Shown: piece after piece, positions 1-6,188 of the stretch | Numbering within the stretch: the stretch's first letter is position 1 | How the letters are laid out: the number at the start of each line of letters is the position of its first letter | Source: CAZRGZ01 sp964599775 | GTDB taxonomy: Bacteria > Patescibacteriota > Saccharimonadia > Saccharimonadales > Saccharimonadaceae | Assembly (NCBI GenBank): GCA_964599775.1 | Contig: CAZRGZ010000008.1 | Coordinates: forward strand, 1 to 38,904 | Length of the DNA: 38,904 nt | Direction of reading: 5' to 3' | The notes under the pieces: generated by a model | Databases searched by the model: none | What the model saw: only the letters and a program-made list of their open reading frames with translations | Told to the model about the DNA's origin: nothing | Position numbers and translations under genes: made by a program

Positions 1-18
1 GCTACGGCGCGCCCAGGG

Positions 19-229
19 CTACGCTGGAAATCGCTTAGCGATACGCGCCCGTGCTTTAGCAGCTTCTTTCTCACGATTTTTGTGGGGTGATTCTGTTTTT
101 AAATGGTTGAGTAGTTTTTGCGTAGCTTCCGAAATTTCTGTAATCGCCTGTTCGAACGCTGCTTCGTTGACGTGCGATGGTTCGCGGTAGCCGCTAACTT
201 TACGTACGTGGTTTAATATTCCTGCACAT
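19..229 (-). pseudogene. DUF2277 family remnant with internal deletion
   Basis: The minus strand begins with ATG and the family-typical MCRNIK at 229-212. That frame then stops at 202-200. One base out of frame, from 210 down to the TAG at 21-19, runs HVRKVSGYREPSHVNEAAF and then a tail ending AKARARIAKRFPA. From memory of DUF2277 proteins, MCRNIK is followed by about 20 residues before the VRKVSG block. Here those residues are missing and the two ends are joined out of frame. This is best read as a small conserved protein of unknown function inactivated by an internal deletion. The start, core and C-terminus are otherwise well preserved, so decay looks recent. An assembly error at the window edge is the alternative. 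Confidence 0.7.
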
Positions 230-281
230 ACTAATATTGTAGCACTAGCTATTTAAAATCGTATGCTATACAATAAAAAGA

Positions 282-499
282 GTGGTTTGTTGTAAAAAAT
301 GTAAAAAAATAGGAAAAACTATTGTAAAATGTGCCAAGTAGGAGTAATGTTGGAGCTGGACAAAGTAGGATTTCCAAAAACCCTACAAGGATCGCGCCTC
401 AAAATAAATTCCCGCCAAGCTTGTAAGACTTGTGGAATGAAATTTGAGACGGGATCCATAATAATTTTTAAACCTGTTTTAAAAACAGAGAAGGTGTAG
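282..499 (+). pseudogene. Broken or very small Cys-rich (zinc-ribbon-like) ORF
   Basis: A TACAAT -10 box at 269-274 lies 7 nt before a GTG at 282, the leaderless spacing seen elsewhere in the window. The GTG frame gives MVCCKKCKKIGK and stops at 339. A second frame, open from 305, carries CKMC (323-334) and CKTCG near 440 and runs to the TAG at 497-499. Two CxxC pairs about 35 residues apart suggest a zinc ribbon split by a frameshift. An independent start at ATG 347, behind AGGAG, would give a 50-residue protein with only the second CxxC pair. I recognise no family. Confidence 0.3.
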
Positions 500-507
500 A
501 GATTTTT

Positions 508-1800
508 ATGGATGCAATTGGGTTTTTAGCGGCCGGCATTTTTGGCTTCGGCTATTTGCTTATCACTCTTGAACAGCGGTTTATAACACATAAATCAGCT
601 ATTGCGCTGGTAATGGGTGCGGTACTGTGGCTTATTGCCGCGGTAGCACTTGGCAGCCACCCTGAATTATTAGACGAGGCGCTCACACATGCGGGCGCTG
701 AAATTTTTGGTATCGTTGCTTTCCTCTTGGGGGCAATGGCACTCATTGAGATTTTGGTGCACTATGGCCTCTTTGATATTCTTCGGATGAAGCTTTCTGC
801 TCTCAAGGTGAGTGATAAGCAACAATTTCTCATTATGATGGGAATGACTTTCATCCTCTCCGCCCTTTTGGATAACATCGCCGTGACAATCGCTATACTA
901 CAGATTGCGCGGCGTTTCTTTAAGGGAAAGAACTTAATTGTTGCGGCGGCCAGTGTTGTCATCGCTGCGAATGCGGGTGGTGCATGGTCGCCAATCGGCG
1001 ATGTTACCACTGTGCTACTATGGTTAGCCGATAAATTCACGGCATTTGAAGTTATTATTTATACCTTCCTGCCAGCCTTGGCGCTCTTTTTGGTCTCTAC
1101 CTTTATGCTGTACCGCAAGCTTAATAATGAAGATTTTGTTGAGAAAGAAGAAACAGCTATTGAAATGCCTTCACTCAGCGAAAAGGCAGTCATTGGCTCG
1201 GCAATTATAAGCTTTACTTTCCCTCTGTTTATGAACTTGCTAGGGTTACCACCATATATCGGGTTGCTGTTTGGTCTCGGTATTACTTGGATGATTATTG
1301 AATTTGTCAAGCAGAAGAGCCGCAAAGAACATCGTTCCCACTTGACTGCGAACATTGAAAAGTTAGTGCAATCAGTTGATATTTCGTCGATTAAATTCTA
1401 TATTGGTATTCTTCTCAGCGTTTCAGCACTATCGGTAATTGGCGTGTTGACATTTATTTCAGCAACCGCACTTGGGGAGGATCCATCGAGGACGACACTA
1501 CTGGTTGTAAACGTACTTATTGGTGTGCTTTCAAGCATTGTTGACAATACTTCATTGGTGGCAGTTGCCATTGACATTGTGCCTACTGCCGACCCAGTCA
1601 TCTGGTCGCTCCTTGCCCTAACGGCTGGCACTGGTGGATCCATATTCGTGATTGCGAGTGCAGCGGGGGTAGTCGCCTCTGGTACTATTAAGCAACTTAC
1701 TTTTGGAAACTATTTCAAAATCGCTACCTTACCAGCACTTGTTGGTTTTGTGGTGGGGGTAGCAGTGTGGATGCTCCAGCACGTTGTTTTGAGCGCTTAA
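508..1800 (+). CDS. nhaD: NhaD-type Na+/H+ antiporter
   Basis: This 430-residue polytopic membrane protein has about a dozen hydrophobic stretches and belongs to the ArsB/NhaD ion transporter superfamily. The clearest signature is NAGGAWSPIGDVTTVLLW around residues 154-171, typical of NhaD proteins. LLDNIAVTIAILQ lies before it, and the paired half-repeat motif IVDNTSLVAVAIDI lies near residues 336-349. The family exports sodium (or lithium) in exchange for protons at the cytoplasmic membrane and supports salt and pH homeostasis. A purine-rich stretch including AAGGTG precedes the ATG by about 12 nt. A terminator follows directly, so the gene looks monocistronic. Ion specificity cannot be read from sequence. 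Confidence 0.85.
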   Translation: MDAIGFLAAGIFGFGYLLITLEQRFITHKSAIALVMGAVLWLIAAVALGSHPELLDEALTHAGAEIFGIVAFLLGAMALIEILVHYGLFDILRMKLSALKVSDKQQFLIMMGMTFILSALLDNIAVTIAILQIARRFFKGKNLIVAAASVVIAANAGGAWSPIGDVTTVLLWLADKFTAFEVIIYTFLPALALFLVSTFMLYRKLNNEDFVEKEETAIEMPSLSEKAVIGSAIISFTFPLFMNLLGLPPYIGLLFGLGITWMIIEFVKQKSRKEHRSHLTANIEKLVQSVDISSIKFYIGILLSVSALSVIGVLTFISATALGEDPSRTTLLVVNVLIGVLSSIVDNTSLVAVAIDIVPTADPVIWSLLALTAGTGGSIFVIASAAGVVASGTIKQLTFGNYFKIATLPALVGFVVGVAVWMLQHVVLSA

Positions 1801-1820
1801 GGTATAATAATGTATTTTTC

Positions 1821-1850
1821 AAAAGCTCCTAATATTAAAGGAGCTTTTTT
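1821..1850 (+). terminator. Rho-independent terminator of the antiporter gene
   Basis: A perfect 10-bp stem, AAAAGCTCCT (1821-1830) with AGGAGCTTTT (1839-1848), encloses an 8-nt loop and ends in a T-run, 20 nt after the antiporter stop codon. Confidence 0.85.
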
Positions 1851-1899
1851 ATAGAAAAAGTATTCCATCGCTAGCCAAGCTATGATAAAATTAGTGGTG

Positions 1900-2037
1900 A
1901 TGAGAGTACGCCAACGAAAACACCCTCACCATAAAGCACCACGTTGGCTTCGTACGGTCCGAACTTCGGGCCGTATTGCTTTTTTAGGGGTGTCGGTCGC
2001 GTCGATCATCGCAGTATTTATATTAAACGCAAAGTAA
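1900..2037 (+). CDS. Tiny basic single-pass membrane protein (45 aa)
   Basis: The ORF starts with ATG 1900, 8 nt after a TAAAAT box (1886-1891), so it is probably leaderless. It has a strongly basic N-terminus (MRVRQRKHPHHKAPRWLR) followed by one hydrophobic helix (IAFLGVSVASIIAVFIL) and a short AK tail, implying a positive-inside cytoplasmic N-terminus. The next ORF starts 13 nt downstream behind a strong Shine-Dalgarno, and the pair ends at one terminator, so they form a two-gene operon. No homologous family is recognised. Support comes from promoter spacing, charge and hydrophobicity layout, and operon context. Confidence 0.5.
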   Translation: MRVRQRKHPHHKAPRWLRTVRTSGRIAFLGVSVASIIAVFILNAK

Positions 2038-2049
2038 AGGAGGGGAGCT

Positions 2050-2190
2050 ATGAAGATTCGTCAAAGCTCAAACACGGTAGTGGAGCAATCTGGAGCGCTC
2101 GTCATTATTCGTCTGGCTGCACGGCTTGCCTTTTTAAGCTTTGCTGCCGGAACGGTGCTTGCCATAGTTTTTATAATGGCACTGCAATAG
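2050..2190 (+). CDS. Tiny single-pass membrane protein (46 aa)
   Basis: AAAGGAGGGG just upstream is one of the strongest ribosome-binding sites in the window. The product begins MKIRQSSNTVVEQSGALVI and then has a hydrophobic helix, about residues 26-45, ending FIMALQ. It is translated with the preceding 45-residue membrane protein, and both finish at the hairpin at 2203-2229. Two adjacent single-helix proteins could form a small membrane complex or a toxin-like pair, but nothing identifies a function. Confidence 0.55.
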   Translation: MKIRQSSNTVVEQSGALVIIRLAARLAFLSFAAGTVLAIVFIMALQ

Positions 2191-2202
2191 AATAGATTAG
2201 TA

Positions 2203-2230
2203 AAAAGAGCTCTCATTGAGAGCTCTTTTA
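2203..2230 (+). terminator. Strong intrinsic terminator, possibly bidirectional
   Basis: Twelve-bp perfect arms AAAAGAGCTCTC (2203-2214) and GAGAGCTCTTTT (2218-2229) around an ATT loop. The A and T runs on either side could also serve the minus-strand LUD gene ending at 2298. Confidence 0.8.
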
Positions 2231-2297
2231 ATTTAACTATACAATAAAAGAAGGGTTGACTTTTTAGGCCCAATTAAAGCACTGCGGACAGAATAAA

Positions 2298-2912
2298 TTA
2301 ATAACCGAGAGGTTCTGCAACGAATACCACATGCGTCCGGCCGGGTGTATCTTGGCGAATAACCAGCTCTTTGTTCACACTACTGCCCGTGCCATATGCC
2401 TTTTGTGAACGCACGTCCTCGAGTGGGAAAACATGCTCATTCAGTCGCTGCTGGGCTTCAGTAAGATCCTTGACGATTTTGTGTGTTCCTACCACCAGTA
2501 CGACGTGCTTGGCGCCATAGGCATATCCTGGCAATTGGCTGCCGGTAGCAGAAGCAAAGTAAAGTTCGCCGTTCTCGGTAATAGCTAACAAGCTACCCAC
2601 AGCATAATCTGGTGCTGCACCTAATTGGCGCTTGAGCTTTTCCTGACTTTTATCACCATAAATCTCGAGTAGTTTTTTGTAAACAGAAACATATTCCCCA
2701 GATTCGTTAAATAGTTCCGTAAGACCAATCTGTTCCAATGTTGCCGAGGTGTTTGTGAGGATCTCGGCGCCTTTGGGGACGTGGCGCAGAACTTCCTCTT
2801 TTGCTGCTTCTTTGGTTTCGACGAGGCTGCTGGAAATACCGTGGTCTTCGAGCGCTTTTTGTGTCTTTGCAATTGTTTCAGAGCTTGCGAGCTGTGTAAA
2901 ATCTTTGTTCAT
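2298..2912 (-). CDS. LUD-domain protein (LutC/DUF162-like)
   Basis: A 204-residue protein starting at ATG 2912 behind AAGGAGG, not at an upstream in-frame codon that would run through the regulatory region. The sequence resembles single-domain LUD proteins of the LutC type. It has an N-terminal helical part, KGAEILTNTSATLEQIGL around residues 50-67, YAVGSLLAITENGELYF and then LPGYAYGAKHVVLVVGTHKI. Family members include LutC of the LutABC lactate oxidation complex, but stand-alone copies are common and mostly uncharacterised. No lutA or lutB is nearby, so a lactate role should not be assumed. It diverges from an HxlR regulator across a shared palindrome, which suggests control by that regulator, perhaps in a redox or electrophile response. 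Confidence 0.75.
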   Translation of the reverse strand: MNKDFTQLASSETIAKTQKALEDHGISSSLVETKEAAKEEVLRHVPKGAEILTNTSATLEQIGLTELFNESGEYVSVYKKLLEIYGDKSQEKLKRQLGAAPDYAVGSLLAITENGELYFASATGSQLPGYAYGAKHVVLVVGTHKIVKDLTEAQQRLNEHVFPLEDVRSQKAYGTGSSVNKELVIRQDTPGRTHVVFVAEPLGY

Positions 2913-2942
2913 ACTTCCTCCTTGAAATGACTGATATCTTAT

Positions 2943-2965
2943 GATACTGTATAAAGTACAGTATC
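2943..2965. promoter_or_regulatory. Palindromic operator between LUD gene and hxlR
   Basis: Perfect 9-bp inverted arms GATACTGTA (2943-2951) and TACAGTATC (2957-2965) flank a 5-bp A/T spacer. The site sits in the 90-bp divergent promoter region, 31 bp from the LUD start and 38 bp from hxlR. Arm length and the TAC..GTA core fit known binding sites of HxlR/DUF24 winged-helix dimers, so it is probably the autoregulatory operator of the adjacent regulator. Confidence 0.65.
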
Positions 2966-3002
2966 CATTATAGCTATATCGATTTACAAAGTAAAGTAAT
3001 TT

Positions 3003-3335
3003 ATGAACCCCCACGAATCTTCGATTTCTTGCGCTAATCTCCAAGCCGCCTTGGAATTGCTTGGAGACCGCTGGTCGATGGTTATTTTATGGAATATTAA
3101 GGAAAAACCAAAACGTTTCAGCGAGATTCAGAAAATGTCAGAAGGTATTAATACCCGTACACTCACACAACGATTACAAAAGTTGGAAGAGTGGGGGCTT
3201 GTGACCAAGCACGAATACAAAGAATACCCCCCACGCACGGAGTACACCATTACTGAACGTGGTCGTGAGTTAGAGCCAGTATTTTCTTCACTGATGGAAT
3301 GGGCTGGCAAATACCTTACGCAAAACAACCAGTAA
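3003..3335 (+). CDS. HxlR-family (DUF24/MarR-like) transcriptional regulator
   Basis: This 110-residue winged-helix protein has the canonical HxlR opening, a cysteine (Cys10) shortly before ALELLGDRWSMVILWNI. The recognition helix region is INTRTLTQRLQKLEEWGLV and the wing is YPPRTEYTITERGREL. In characterised relatives such as YodB and HypR, the N-terminal cysteine senses diamide, quinones or disulfide stress, and this protein has the cysteine at the expected place. The divergent LUD gene and intervening palindrome suggest it controls both genes. No Shine-Dalgarno precedes the ATG. Regulator class is certain; inducer and regulon are inferred. Confidence 0.9.
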   Translation: MNPHESSISCANLQAALELLGDRWSMVILWNIKEKPKRFSEIQKMSEGINTRTLTQRLQKLEEWGLVTKHEYKEYPPRTEYTITERGRELEPVFSSLMEWAGKYLTQNNQ

Positions 3336-3377
3336 TCTATAAAAGCACTGTGGCAAAATAATAATTTCGACGAAACG

Positions 3378-3424
3378 ACTGGCTGCCGCTTCGACTTCGC
3401 TTTAGAAAGGAGGCGGTAGCCAGT
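3378..3424. terminator. Hairpin between convergent genes
   Basis: Thirteen-nt arms from 3378-3390 (ACTGGCTGCCGCT) and 3412-3424 (GGCGGTAGCCAGT) pair with one mismatch. The loop contains CTTCGCTTTAG, close to a motif in the dispersed structured elements at 24775, 35208 and 5896. It sits where hxlR (+) and a small minus-strand ORF converge, so it probably acts as a bidirectional transcript end, although there is no U-run. Confidence 0.5.
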
Positions 3425-3606
3425 TAGCGCTGCTTTTCCAGTGCCTGGAAGAATGAACCTACATCTGGAAGCAGCAAAAAAGCTGCAGGTATAAGAACAA
3501 GAGCTGCCGCACAGGCGACAGCCACCAAGCCGATAACGAGATCTCTATCTCGCGGCGGCTGCTTGTTGAAAGCTCGAAGTGTTGTCACAACACGTCGAAT
3601 GATCAT
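3424..3606 (-). CDS. Small predicted membrane protein (60 aa)
   Basis: Read from ATG 3606, with AGTAGGG about 8 nt upstream, the product is MIIRRVVTTLRAFNKQPPRD followed by one long hydrophobic stretch, LVIGLVAVACAAALVLIPAAFLL, and an acidic/basic tail ending LEKQR. An in-frame ATG at 3639 would add 11 residues but lacks a ribosome site. The basic N-terminus before the helix predicts a cytoplasmic N-terminus. It converges with hxlR and ends at a hairpin. No family is recognised, and the ORF could still be fortuitous. Confidence 0.4.
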   Translation of the reverse strand: MIIRRVVTTLRAFNKQPPRDRDLVIGLVAVACAAALVLIPAAFLLLPDVGSFFQALEKQR

Positions 3607-3691
3607 TTTTATCCCTACTTCCCTTGGACTCGGATCCACTGTTATTTTACATACAAAATCAGAAAAGTCAATTCCTATCTAATGGAAATGC

Positions 3692-3700
3692 TGGTATACT
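3692..3700 (+). promoter_or_regulatory. Extended -10 promoter of the serS leader
   Basis: TGGTATACT is an extended -10 element ending 6 nt before the ATG of the Ser-rich leader ORF. I see no convincing -35 box. The expected transcription start falls at or next to that ATG, so the leader ORF would be leaderless. Confidence 0.6.
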
Positions 3701-3706
3701 ATTAGT

Positions 3707-3781
3707 ATGAAAAAGTGTTTCGTATTATCATCCAGTCTCTTTAGCACTGCGGGCGGCAAAGCCGGTTCGCGCTCGCTATAG
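3707..3781 (+). CDS. Ser-rich leader peptide upstream of serS (24 aa)
   Basis: The ORF runs from ATG 3707 to TAG 3781, ending 33 nt before serS. It encodes MKKCFVLSSSLFSTA, then GGKAGSRSL. Six of 24 codons are serine, using TCA, TCC, AGT, AGC and TCG, and three are consecutive. Its start coincides with the predicted transcription start. A small hairpin, CGGC-AAA-GCCG flanked by GCG/CGC, overlaps its second half. Serine codons before seryl-tRNA synthetase suggest a ribosome-stalling sensor of Ser-tRNA charging, as in amino-acid attenuators. No clear terminator lies between leader and serS, so the mechanism is less evident than for glyS. Function is inferred. Confidence 0.5.
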   Translation: MKKCFVLSSSLFSTAGGKAGSRSL

Positions 3782-3814
3782 CTCGCATAGAAACATAACT
3801 TACAGGAGACGGAG

Positions 3815-5113
3815 ATGCTAGACATACGATATGTTCGCGAACATACAGACCGAGTAAAAGAATTTACCACACAAAAAGGCTATAAAGTCGATGTTGATCA
3901 TGCACTACAACTCGATGAAGAGCGGCGCGAAGTGCAGCAAAAAGCCGATGAACTGCGCCGAGAACGCAATGACATTGCGGCCAAAATGAAAGATGGCAAG
4001 CCCGAGTCCGAACTCATAGAGCAGGGGAAGAAGATAAAAACCGAGCTCATGCGTGTAGAAGAACGAGAGCGAATACTTGAAGATGAATTTTTGCAGATTT
4101 TTAAGCAAATCCCCAACGCACCCACAGGTGATGTACCGGTTGGCGCAAGCGAAGATGAAAACGTGGTAGCAAAAACAGTCGGCGAAAAGCCACAGTTTGA
4201 CTTTACGCCTAAAAATCACGCTGAACTAGCCGAAGCAAAAGGCTGGCTCGACAAAACACGCGCCGCCAAAGTAACTGGTGCCCGTTTCGCCTATATAAAA
4301 GGCGATATGGTGAAGTTGCAGTTTGCGTTGGTGCAGTTTGTGATGGACAAACTCACTGACCAAGCATTTATAGATGAAGTGATTCGAGAAAGCAACCTTG
4401 AGGTTAGTAATCGGCTGTTTACACCCATTCTCCCGCCATTCATGTTGCGAACCGAGCTGTATGATGCCATGGATCGCCTTGAACCGCGCGATGACCGCTA
4501 TAAAATTGAAGGCGAAGACTTATGGCTACAGGGAAGTGCCGAACATGTGCTAGGGAATATGCATGCCGATGAGATTTTAAACGAAGCCGATCTACCCCTG
4601 CGCTACATTGGCTATGCTACCAGCTTTCGCCGCGAAGCCGGCACCTATGGCAAAGATATGGAAGGCCTCTTCCGTATGCATCAGTTCGACAAGCTTGAAA
4701 TGGAAAGCCTCACCTTGCCGGAAAATGGCTTAAACGAACACCTTTTCTTGATTGCGATTCAAGAAAAACTCATGCAGCTGCTTGGTATTCCATACCAAGT
4801 ACTCATGAAATGTACCGCCGATATAGGTAAGCCAAATGCCCGTGGTGTCGATATCGAAGCCTGGCTGCCAGGGCAAGATAAATACCGCGAAACACACACC
4901 GCCGACTACATGACCGATTATCAGGCGCGCCGCCTTAAAACCCGCGTGCGCCGTGAAAACGGCGAAATTGAACTGGTGCACACCAATGACGCCACCGCCT
5001 TGCCGTTAAGCCGAGGACCAATTGCTATACTAGAGAACTATCAACAAGCCGACGGGTCTGTGAGAATCCCTGAAGTACTGCAGTCATACCTGAATGGCAA
5101 AGAGGTAATATAA
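3815..5113 (+). CDS. serS: Seryl-tRNA synthetase
   Basis: A 432-residue class II aminoacyl-tRNA synthetase that charges tRNA(Ser) and tRNA(Sec)-type acceptors with serine in the cytoplasm. The first 110 residues form the charged antiparallel coiled-coil arm that contacts the tRNA long variable arm. Motif 2 is visible as SFRREAGTYGKDMEGLFRMH near residues 270-289. Motif 3 is in ALPLSRGPIAILENYQ near the C-terminus, where SRGPIAILENYQ replaces the more usual GRTLVAILENYQ. Length is normal. AGGAGACGGAG gives the ribosome site. It is followed after 13 nt by hpf and preceded by a Ser-rich leader ORF that may regulate it. Confidence 0.97.
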   Translation: MLDIRYVREHTDRVKEFTTQKGYKVDVDHALQLDEERREVQQKADELRRERNDIAAKMKDGKPESELIEQGKKIKTELMRVEERERILEDEFLQIFKQIPNAPTGDVPVGASEDENVVAKTVGEKPQFDFTPKNHAELAEAKGWLDKTRAAKVTGARFAYIKGDMVKLQFALVQFVMDKLTDQAFIDEVIRESNLEVSNRLFTPILPPFMLRTELYDAMDRLEPRDDRYKIEGEDLWLQGSAEHVLGNMHADEILNEADLPLRYIGYATSFRREAGTYGKDMEGLFRMHQFDKLEMESLTLPENGLNEHLFLIAIQEKLMQLLGIPYQVLMKCTADIGKPNARGVDIEAWLPGQDKYRETHTADYMTDYQARRLKTRVRRENGEIELVHTNDATALPLSRGPIAILENYQQADGSVRIPEVLQSYLNGKEVI

Positions 5114-5126
5114 AAAGGAGGGGAAA

Positions 5127-5492
5127 ATGATAACCCACATAGATATAGACGGTGTTAAATACGAATTGGACGATACTACCAAAAAATATGTCACCCGCAA
5201 AATTGGCAAGCTTGATCGCTATGTTCCACGCCATGCACGTAAAAGTTTGAAGGCATTTGTCAAGCTAAAAGAAGTCAACCGTGCGAATGGCAATAGGTAT
5301 GAAGCAGAGGTAATCCTTGATTTGCCTGGCCATAAACTGACAGCTTCTGATTCAACGGTAAATATGCTGGCGGCAATTGATATTGTAGAAGAAAAGATGA
5401 AAAACCAGCTGAAGAAGTATAAGGATGAGCGCACGGAGCATAGGGGGAAGAGAAATTTAGTGGGGCGATTGAAGCGACGATTAGGTCGGTAG
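5127..5492 (+). CDS. hpf: Ribosome hibernation/modulation factor (HPF/YfiA family)
   Basis: A 121-residue protein with the HPF fold: a first strand ITHIDIDGVKYEL, a basic helix around residues 22-45, RYEAEVILDLPGHKLTASDS and then NMLAAIDIVEEKMKNQLKKYKDE. The family binds the 30S decoding channel and silences ribosomes in stationary phase or stress. It is the short form, lacking the C-terminal dimerisation domain of long HPF, and ends in a basic tail (GKRNLVGRLKRRLGR). AAAGGAGGGG gives a strong start. It lies 13 nt after serS, so the two are probably cotranscribed, which would link hibernation control to Ser-tRNA charging if the leader works as proposed. Confidence 0.9.
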   Translation: MITHIDIDGVKYELDDTTKKYVTRKIGKLDRYVPRHARKSLKAFVKLKEVNRANGNRYEAEVILDLPGHKLTASDSTVNMLAAIDIVEEKMKNQLKKYKDERTEHRGKRNLVGRLKRRLGR

Positions 5493-5586
5493 AGACTAAC
5501 GAAAGAAGTCGTTTTCACTACGAGAGCCTCATACCGCCCCAACCCTACAATGTGCGGGTCCTGACCTTAAGGCTCCTCCCACGTCG

Positions 5587-5648
5587 GAAATAGCTAAAGC
5601 TATTTCTCTCCGCGGGGTACCCCGTATACCGGCAGCGCCGGTATACGG
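5587..5648. repeat. Two perfect hairpins in the serS-hpf/proS spacer
   Basis: GAAATAGC/GCTATTTC (5587-5594 with 5599-5606) closes a TAAA loop. CCGTATACCGGC/GCCGGTATACGG (5622-5633 with 5637-5648) closes an AGC loop, a perfect 12-bp stem. Between them lies a GGGGTACCCC palindrome. A further GC stem, TGGCCGA with TCGGCCA, lies around 5659-5717. None has a U-run. This part of the spacer encodes no credible protein and looks like structured RNA or a folding DNA region. Confidence 0.6.
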
Positions 5649-5771
5649 AATAAAAGCTTGGCCGAGCCGACATGAGCTTAAAGCGAATGTAGCGAGCATC
5701 AACAATAGCTTTCGGCCACCCACGCGTCACCTTTGTGCCCGCGATGAAAACTCAGCCTAAAAATCACCCGA

Positions 5772-5853
5772 ATACCAGTCAGAATGAAGCGTCAGGCTCC
5801 GCGAGGTAGCGTGAGCTACCTCTTGTCTCCTGACGCTCATTCTGCTCTGGTAT
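5772..5853. repeat. Long hairpin with a 6x6 internal loop
   Basis: Nested stems: ATACCAG/CTGGTAT, CAGAATG/CATTCTG, AGCGTCAGG/CCTGACGCT and an apical GAGGTAGC/GCTACCTC with GTGA loop. Only a single-base bulge, a 1x2 loop and one symmetric 6x6 internal loop (5797-5802 against 5823-5828) interrupt about 30 base pairs. It lies in the untranslated spacer before proS. Function unknown. Confidence 0.7.
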
Positions 5854-5895
5854 CGAGGTAATTTCGGCGATGCCTAAGAGATTGGAATGGGTTCT

Positions 5896-5984
5896 GGAAG
5901 AGTCTAAAAGCGAAGAGCAGCCCAAGGGAATTCCATAGGAAGCTAAGCTTCTATGGAATGTCCCTGGCGCGGAACGGACTCTTC
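5896..5984 (-). repeat. Dispersed structured element, copy 3 (inverted)
   Basis: The outer stem is GGAAGAGTC (5896-5904) with GACTCTTC (5977-5984). The invariant strands lie at 5905-5926 and 5963-5976 on the plus strand and match, in reverse complement, the elements at 24775 and 35208 with one A-to-C change. The apical stem is unrelated to the other copies: ATTCCATA pairs with TATGGAAT, and GAAGC with GCTTC. The inner outer-stem pairs are AGTC/GACT here against AGAC/GTCT in the other copies, a compensatory change. Confidence 0.8.
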
Positions 5985-6039
5985 GGTGGGGGGAGGGGGG
6001 AGGGTGAGCAAAGTGGTTGAAGCGTGGATAGTCACAAAA

Positions 6040-6068
6040 TTTACATCCTCGTCATTTTCTGCTATAAA
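6040..6068 (+). promoter_or_regulatory. Promoter of the proS leader
   Basis: TTTACA (6040-6045) and TATAAA (6063-6068) are separated by 17 bp. The ATG of the leader ORF lies 9 nt beyond the -10 box, leaving essentially no 5' untranslated region. Confidence 0.7.
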
Positions 6069-6077
6069 TAAACCATT

Positions 6078-6134
6078 ATGCGAAAACTCGAAGCAATCAT
6101 GCCTTCACACTTTACCCATCCGCTTGGCGGTTAG
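6078..6134 (+). CDS. Pro-containing leader peptide upstream of proS (18 aa)
   Basis: The ORF MRKLEAIMPSHFTHPLGG starts 9 nt after a good -10 box and ends at TAG 6132-6134. It has two proline codons (CCT, CCG). The stop codon lies inside the 5' arm of a 9-bp stem (6129-6137 with 6161-6169), whose 3' arm ends 2 nt before the purine-rich ribosome site of proS. A ribosome stalled at the second Pro codon or pausing at the stop would therefore change folding around the proS start. Pro enrichment alone is modest. The inference rests on the same arrangement before serS and glyS. Confidence 0.5.
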   Translation: MRKLEAIMPSHFTHPLGG

Positions 6135-6169
6135 TTACTATTGCCCTTTACCCCCTAACATAACTAACC
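6129..6169 (+). promoter_or_regulatory. Stem-loop next to the proS ribosome-binding site
   Basis: Perfect 9-bp arms GGTTAGTTA (6129-6137) and TAACTAACC (6161-6169). CTAAC at 6155-6159 offers an alternative partner for GTTAG. AAAAGAGGA (6172-6180), the likely ribosome site of proS, follows at once. No U-run follows, so a translational rather than transcriptional switch is more plausible. Confidence 0.55.
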
Positions 6170-6188
6170 TTAAAAGAGGATATAAATA

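Noticed and set aside
1944..2195. 83-residue ORF covering the tiny membrane-protein operon
   Set aside because: It is out of frame with both ribosome-site-supported miniproteins, Cys-rich by chance and without a start signal.
5545..5730. Minus-strand ORFs of 61-64 residues in the proS spacer
   Set aside because: They consist of translated palindromes, lack ribosome sites and give no recognisable protein.
5493..6030. RNase P RNA, tmRNA, 4.5S RNA or T-box in the hairpin-rich spacer
   Set aside because: I looked for GAGGAAAGTCC, tRNA-like ends, GGTCAGG-CCGGAAGG and the TGGNACCGCG T-box core on both strands and found none.
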